The notes under the pieces were generated by a model. It saw only the letters and a list, made by a program, of their open reading frames with translations, had not been told where the DNA came from and ran no database searches. Source: Xaviernesmea oryzae (GTDB lineage Bacteria; Pseudomonadota; Alphaproteobacteria; Rhizobiales; Rhizobiaceae). Taken from it: 64,000 bases of DNA. Location of the stretch: the NCBI RefSeq assembly GCF_900109605.1, contig NZ_FOAM01000006.1:287108-351107 (forward strand), written 5' to 3'. This document shows, in pieces, positions 60,677-64,000 of this stretch; the first letter of the stretch is position 1; the number at the start of each line of letters is the position of its first letter. The translations under genes and the position numbers were made by a program.

Positions 60677-60805
60677 TGCCCAGCGCCCGGTCGCCCTCAT
60701 GCGTGTGGCAGTCTCCTCAATCCCTGCTCATGCCAGGTCCATATGGCTGCAGACCGGCAAGATTGCGGGGCACGTACGCCAGATTGGCAAGCCCTTTATC
60801 CGATC

Positions 60806-62743
60806 TCAGTCGAACTCCTTGAAGGCATCGTCCTCGCCATCGGGACCGCCTTGCTGGAGATCCAGCGCGAAGCCGCGCACGCGTGCCTGCTGACGCGCCA
60901 CGGTATGACGCCCCGCCGGCACCGGCTTTGCCGCCTGCTGTTTAGCCGCCGGCTTGCGACCGCTAGCGGCCGGGCGACCATGGTTCAGGCGCACGGGGGT
61001 TTCACTGTCGGTCGCAGAGGCGACACGGAAGAAGGCAATCGACCCCTGCATCTGCTCCGCCTGGTTCGCCAGCTTTTCCGACGTCGTGCTCATTTCCTCA
61101 GCCGCCAGCGCATTCTGCTGCGTCACCTTGTCGAGCTGCTGGATTGCCTGGTTGATCTGCGTGGTGCCGATATCCTGCTCGCGACAGGCGGCCGAGATCT
61201 CCGAAACAAGCTCGGCTGTCCGGCGGATATCCGGCACCAGACCGGCGAGCATTTCTCCCGCCTGCTGTGCCGCCTTCACCGTTTCGGAGGAGACCGACCC
61301 GATTTCCGCCGCTGCGTTCTGGCTGCGTTCGGCGAGCTTGCGCACTTCGGATGCAACGACGGCAAAGCCCCGCCCATGCTCACCGGCGCGCGCAGCCTCC
61401 ACCGCGGCATTCAACGCAAGAAGATCGGTCTGGCGGGCGATTTCCTGAACGATCGAGATCTTCTCGGCAATGGTCTGCATCGCCTCGACAGCCTTGCGCA
61501 CAGCCTCGCCCGAAAGCTCGGCATTTTTGGCAGAATGGCGCGCGATTTTTTCGGTCTGCGCCGCATTGTCGGCATTCTGCTTGATGTTGCCAGCCATCTG
61601 CTCCATCGAGGCGGAGGCCTCCTCGGCGGCGGCGGCCTGCTCGGTCGCGCCCTGGCTGACCTCTTCGGCACTGGAAGAAAGCGCCTGGCTGCCATCGGTC
61701 ACCTGATCGGCCGCGCCGGCCACATCCACGGCAAAGGCGGTCAGGCTATCGACCAGTTCGTTGATCGACATCTTCATCCGCTGATGGTCGCCCTCGCACG
61801 CGATCTCGACCCGCTCGGTCAGATTGCCGGTGCTGACGAGATTGAGAACGCGGTTGCCCTCGGCGATCGGCAGCAGAATTGCATCGAGCATACCGTTGAT
61901 GCCGGAGACGAGCTTGGCGAAGTCTCCGACGAAGCGGGTCGCCTCGCCTCGCTCGCTGAGCTTTCCGGCCGTCGATGCCAGAATCAGCCGTTGAATTTCG
62001 GCGATGATCGACCGGAAATTGCCACGTAATGTTTCGATGGTCTCGTTGATGAAGACTTTCTTGCCGGGAAACTGATCCAGTTGCGCGTCGAAATTGCCTT
62101 CGCCGAATTCCTTGACGCAGGCCATCGCCTTTTTCTTCACCGCAATATGGCCCGCCACCATGTCGTTGACGCCGCGCGCCATAGTGGCAAAATCGCCAGA
62201 GAATTTTTCGACGCGGACATAGACATCGATATCGCCGCGATCATGCTCGGACGACATGTAATTCATCTCGCTGATCAGGCCTTTGAGATTGCCGCGCAGT
62301 CTCTCGATAGCTTCATTGATGAAGGCCTTCTTGCCAGGAAAGGCCTCAAGCTTCGCTTCAAAATTGCCCTCGCTCAAGGCTTCGACGCAGGCCATCGCCT
62401 TCTTCTTGACCTGGATGTGACCCGCAGCAATGCCATTGACGTCCCGCGCCATCGTGGCGAAGTCGCCCTTGAACTGTTCCGGCGCGACGGTCACATCGAT
62501 ATCGCCACGCTCATGCTCGGACGCCATGTGAGCAATCCGCTCGCGTAACGCCGAGGCTGGGACGGCGACGGCATCGAGAAGCGCGTTGACAGCCTGAAGC
62601 ATCTCCTGCGCTTCGTCGGTGGCGTCGTCGAGCTGAGCACGCTCGGCTAACTTTCCCTCCGCCAGGGCTTGCGTAAGCCGGCGAATTTCCCGCAGGGCCG
62701 TTTGCGGCTGGGACGTCTTTTTCAGTCGAACATAGAGTGACAT
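60806..62743 (-). CDS. soluble methyl-accepting chemotaxis protein with repeated HAMP-like modules
   Basis: A 645-residue receptor without membrane helices. The N-terminal half contains a near-duplicate module of about 90-95 residues ([20 protein letters not shown], then [20 protein letters not shown]; each followed by FATMAR-VN and a KKKAMACV segment). A third, shorter variant ([20 protein letters not shown]) precedes the classical signalling domain, with hairpin-tip [20 protein letters not shown]. The C-terminus ends FKEFD, a degenerate form of a CheR/CheB docking tail. It starts at the right end of a non-coding gap and is not in an operon. Confidence 0.92.
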   Translation of the reverse strand: MSLYVRLKKTSQPQTALREIRRLTQALAEGKLAERAQLDDATDEAQEMLQAVNALLDAVAVPASALRERIAHMASEHERGDIDVTVAPEQFKGDFATMARDVNGIAAGHIQVKKKAMACVEALSEGNFEAKLEAFPGKKAFINEAIERLRGNLKGLISEMNYMSSEHDRGDIDVYVRVEKFSGDFATMARGVNDMVAGHIAVKKKAMACVKEFGEGNFDAQLDQFPGKKVFINETIETLRGNFRSIIAEIQRLILASTAGKLSERGEATRFVGDFAKLVSGINGMLDAILLPIAEGNRVLNLVSTGNLTERVEIACEGDHQRMKMSINELVDSLTAFAVDVAGAADQVTDGSQALSSSAEEVSQGATEQAAAAEEASASMEQMAGNIKQNADNAAQTEKIARHSAKNAELSGEAVRKAVEAMQTIAEKISIVQEIARQTDLLALNAAVEAARAGEHGRGFAVVASEVRKLAERSQNAAAEIGSVSSETVKAAQQAGEMLAGLVPDIRRTAELVSEISAACREQDIGTTQINQAIQQLDKVTQQNALAAEEMSTTSEKLANQAEQMQGSIAFFRVASATDSETPVRLNHGRPAASGRKPAAKQQAAKPVPAGRHTVARQQARVRGFALDLQQGGPDGEDDAFKEFD

Positions 62744-63591
62744 GGCTGGTCAATCTCCTGGATTCTGGAAAGCCGGCGAACAGGTGGTACACATTTCAGG
62801 ATCGAGCTCTAGGGAGGCGCTGGTCAAAATTGGATAAGTCCGACCTTGGATCGGACTGTGTCGGCCTTGCCCAAATGCATCAGCTACCGGAAGAGATCGC
62901 GGAGCAGCGATCTGTCGCATATGCGGATTCACACGCTTGATCGGGCCCGAGAGCGCTTGCGAACATGCATCCTCTTTGCCGCACATGTTTCGACGTCTGC
63001 GCTGCAAGACAGGGGGATCAAGGTCCCATCGTTCAAACCGGTCCTTTCCTCGACTCATCCCATAGACGGCTTGGAAAAGAGATACGGCGGATTGATTAAA
63101 TGACTTCTAAAATGAAGACTTTAAGCAAAGTCGACCCACCCCTCCACGAACGGTGACCGAATGCTTTGCCTGTCGTGGATCACGACGCGGCAGGAGCAGG
63201 CACCAAAGCCGGGAGATCACCAAGCGTACGCATATTTCGCTGATATGCATCAGGCGCCGTCGGCGCGTCTCGCTGCCTGGAGCAGCGGATATGATTGATA
63301 AAGCAGCATAATATCCAAATGATGCGTCAGTCTTTTACTGCCTGCCAAGCTCGGCGGCGGCTGCACAAAGAAAACACGATTTCTAGAAAAACTGAGACAG
63401 AGAAAGATCACACTGCCAATGGGCAGCATGAGGTTGAGGGAGCCAGATCCAACGAGGTACTGTCTTCTTGGAAATCAAGTCGCGAGACCTGACGAGGGCT
63501 AAGGTCAATGCCGGCGCCCCTCAGCGGCATGGCGCATGTCCCCTCCCCCGGTCTGTTCTGAGAGACAAGACCACTGGAAGACAAATGCGGG
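62744..63591. other. 848-bp gap without a supported gene
   Basis: Between the chemoreceptor start and the tRNA terminator no open frame has a ribosome site or a recognisable product. The chemoreceptor promoter must lie in the left part. Composition is more AT-rich than the neighbouring genes in the right half. I saw no rRNA or known small RNA. Confidence 0.5.
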
Positions 63592-63634
63592 GCGTTCACG
63601 TCCGATGAACGCAAAGAGCCTCCCGAGGGAGGCT
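63592..63634 (-). terminator. tandem hairpin terminator after the tRNA
   Basis: AGCCTCCC-GA-GGGAGGCT (63617-63634), an almost closed 8-bp stem, is followed on the minus strand by CTTTGC. A second stem GCGTTCA / TGAACGC (63592-63612) follows. It is 29 bp past the tRNA 3' end, a fitting place to stop the tRNA or rRNA-operon transcript. Confidence 0.6.
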
Positions 63635-63662
63635 TGTCACACTGAGATCGAGGGGGAATGTT

Positions 63663-63739
<77 letters not shown>

Positions 63740-63744
63740 TTATC

Positions 63745-63908
63745 GCGTTTTTGCGTCAGCAAAATACGCCGCGTTTTTGCGTCAGCAAAATACGCCGCGT
63801 TTTTGCTTCAGCAAAATACCGCCCGATTTTTGCGTGAGCAAAATACGCCATGTTTTTTCTTCAGCAAATATTGGCGTCCGGTCGCGTTTTTGCGTGAGCA
63901 ACATACGG
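63745..63908. repeat. tandem array of 26-bp hairpin repeats
   Basis: The array begins 5 bp beyond the tRNA 5' end. Units 1 and 2 (63745-63770 and 63771-63796) are identical. Unit 3 (63797-63823) has one substitution and one insertion, unit 4 (63824-63849) three changes, unit 5 (from 63850) is degenerate, and unit 6 (63884-63908) has two changes plus a truncated end. Each unit contains TTTTTGC-GTCA-GCAAAAT, that is a short stem-loop (TTTTGC / GCAAAA), and most end TACGCC. Not CRISPR: there are no spacers. The remaining bases to 64000 are AT-rich with no gene. Confidence 0.9.
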
Positions 63909-64000
63909 TTGGTTTGCCCGGAGGCCGACGGCATTTGCCGTTTTCCATAGCGTTGGTTTTATGTTTGTTTTGTGAGTTTTGTTTTCTTGCGCTTAGCAGA

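Noticed and set aside
63295..63492. A 65-codon frame in the gap before the tRNA
   Set aside because: It has no ribosome site, no hydrophobic or motif content, and no neighbour in an operon.
63745..63908. CRISPR array
   Set aside because: The 26-bp units abut each other with no spacers and no cas genes are near.

Overview
The window reads as chromosomal DNA of a Rhizobiaceae-type alphaproteobacterium. The DNA is GC-rich. The gene content (glxABCD-glnT, an mctP-type permease with its two-component system, soluble chemotaxis receptors, many ABC importers and small amidase/hydrolase genes) and a short palindromic repeat of rhizobial type point the same way. All identifications come from reading the sequence and translations; no database search was run.

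Layout. 0-14.3 kb is a one-carbon/methylated-amine region. A FadR-type GntR regulator, purU, and a leftward operon glxB-glxC-glxD-glnT (probably N-methylglutamate synthase plus gamma-glutamylmethylamide synthetase) sit back to back, across the AraC-type regulator glxA, with a rightward soxBDAG-like operon (probably N-methylglutamate dehydrogenase). Together they would turn methylamine into ammonia, glutamate and a folate-bound C1 unit, which PurU can release as formate. Three similar palindromes (core TATGGYRTRCCA) precede a DUF1185 gene, gntR itself and glxB, and suggest a GntR regulon. 14.3-18.6 kb holds arsC, an L,D-transpeptidase, a 42-residue membrane peptide and a Zn/Cd-type P1B ATPase behind a MerR-type promoter. 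18.6-25.4 kb is a leftward BMP-type nucleoside importer operon ending in two nucleoside hydrolases.

25.6-30.6 kb is the least understood part. Two overlapping DUF1185 paralogues (a third is cut by the left edge) face a leftward set of isochorismatase-like amidase, MarR regulator, enamidase-like amidohydrolase and Asp/Glu racemase-like protein. The set looks like a small catabolic island for a cyclic or N-containing substrate. 30.9-38.1 kb is a rightward sugar ABC/oxidoreductase operon without an ATPase. 38.3-42.4 kb has an FAD/NAD(P)-binding protein facing ssuA-ssuD, with no ssuB or ssuC. 43.1-44.9 kb is a soluble double-PAS chemoreceptor with a C-terminal NWEEF tail.

45.1-52.7 kb is a leftward LacI-SBP-permease-permease-GH127-ATPase operon, probably for L-arabinofuranosides. 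52.8-60.7 kb handles monocarboxylates: DUF3311-mctP, an MctSR-like two-component pair, a LysR regulator and a divergent YdiJ-type D-2-hydroxyacid dehydrogenase. A second soluble chemoreceptor follows. The right end carries an initiator tRNA-Met on the minus strand with a terminator, directly preceded by an array of 26-bp hairpin repeats. This is the place expected for the 3' end of a rhizobial rRNA operon whose 5S gene would lie just outside the window.
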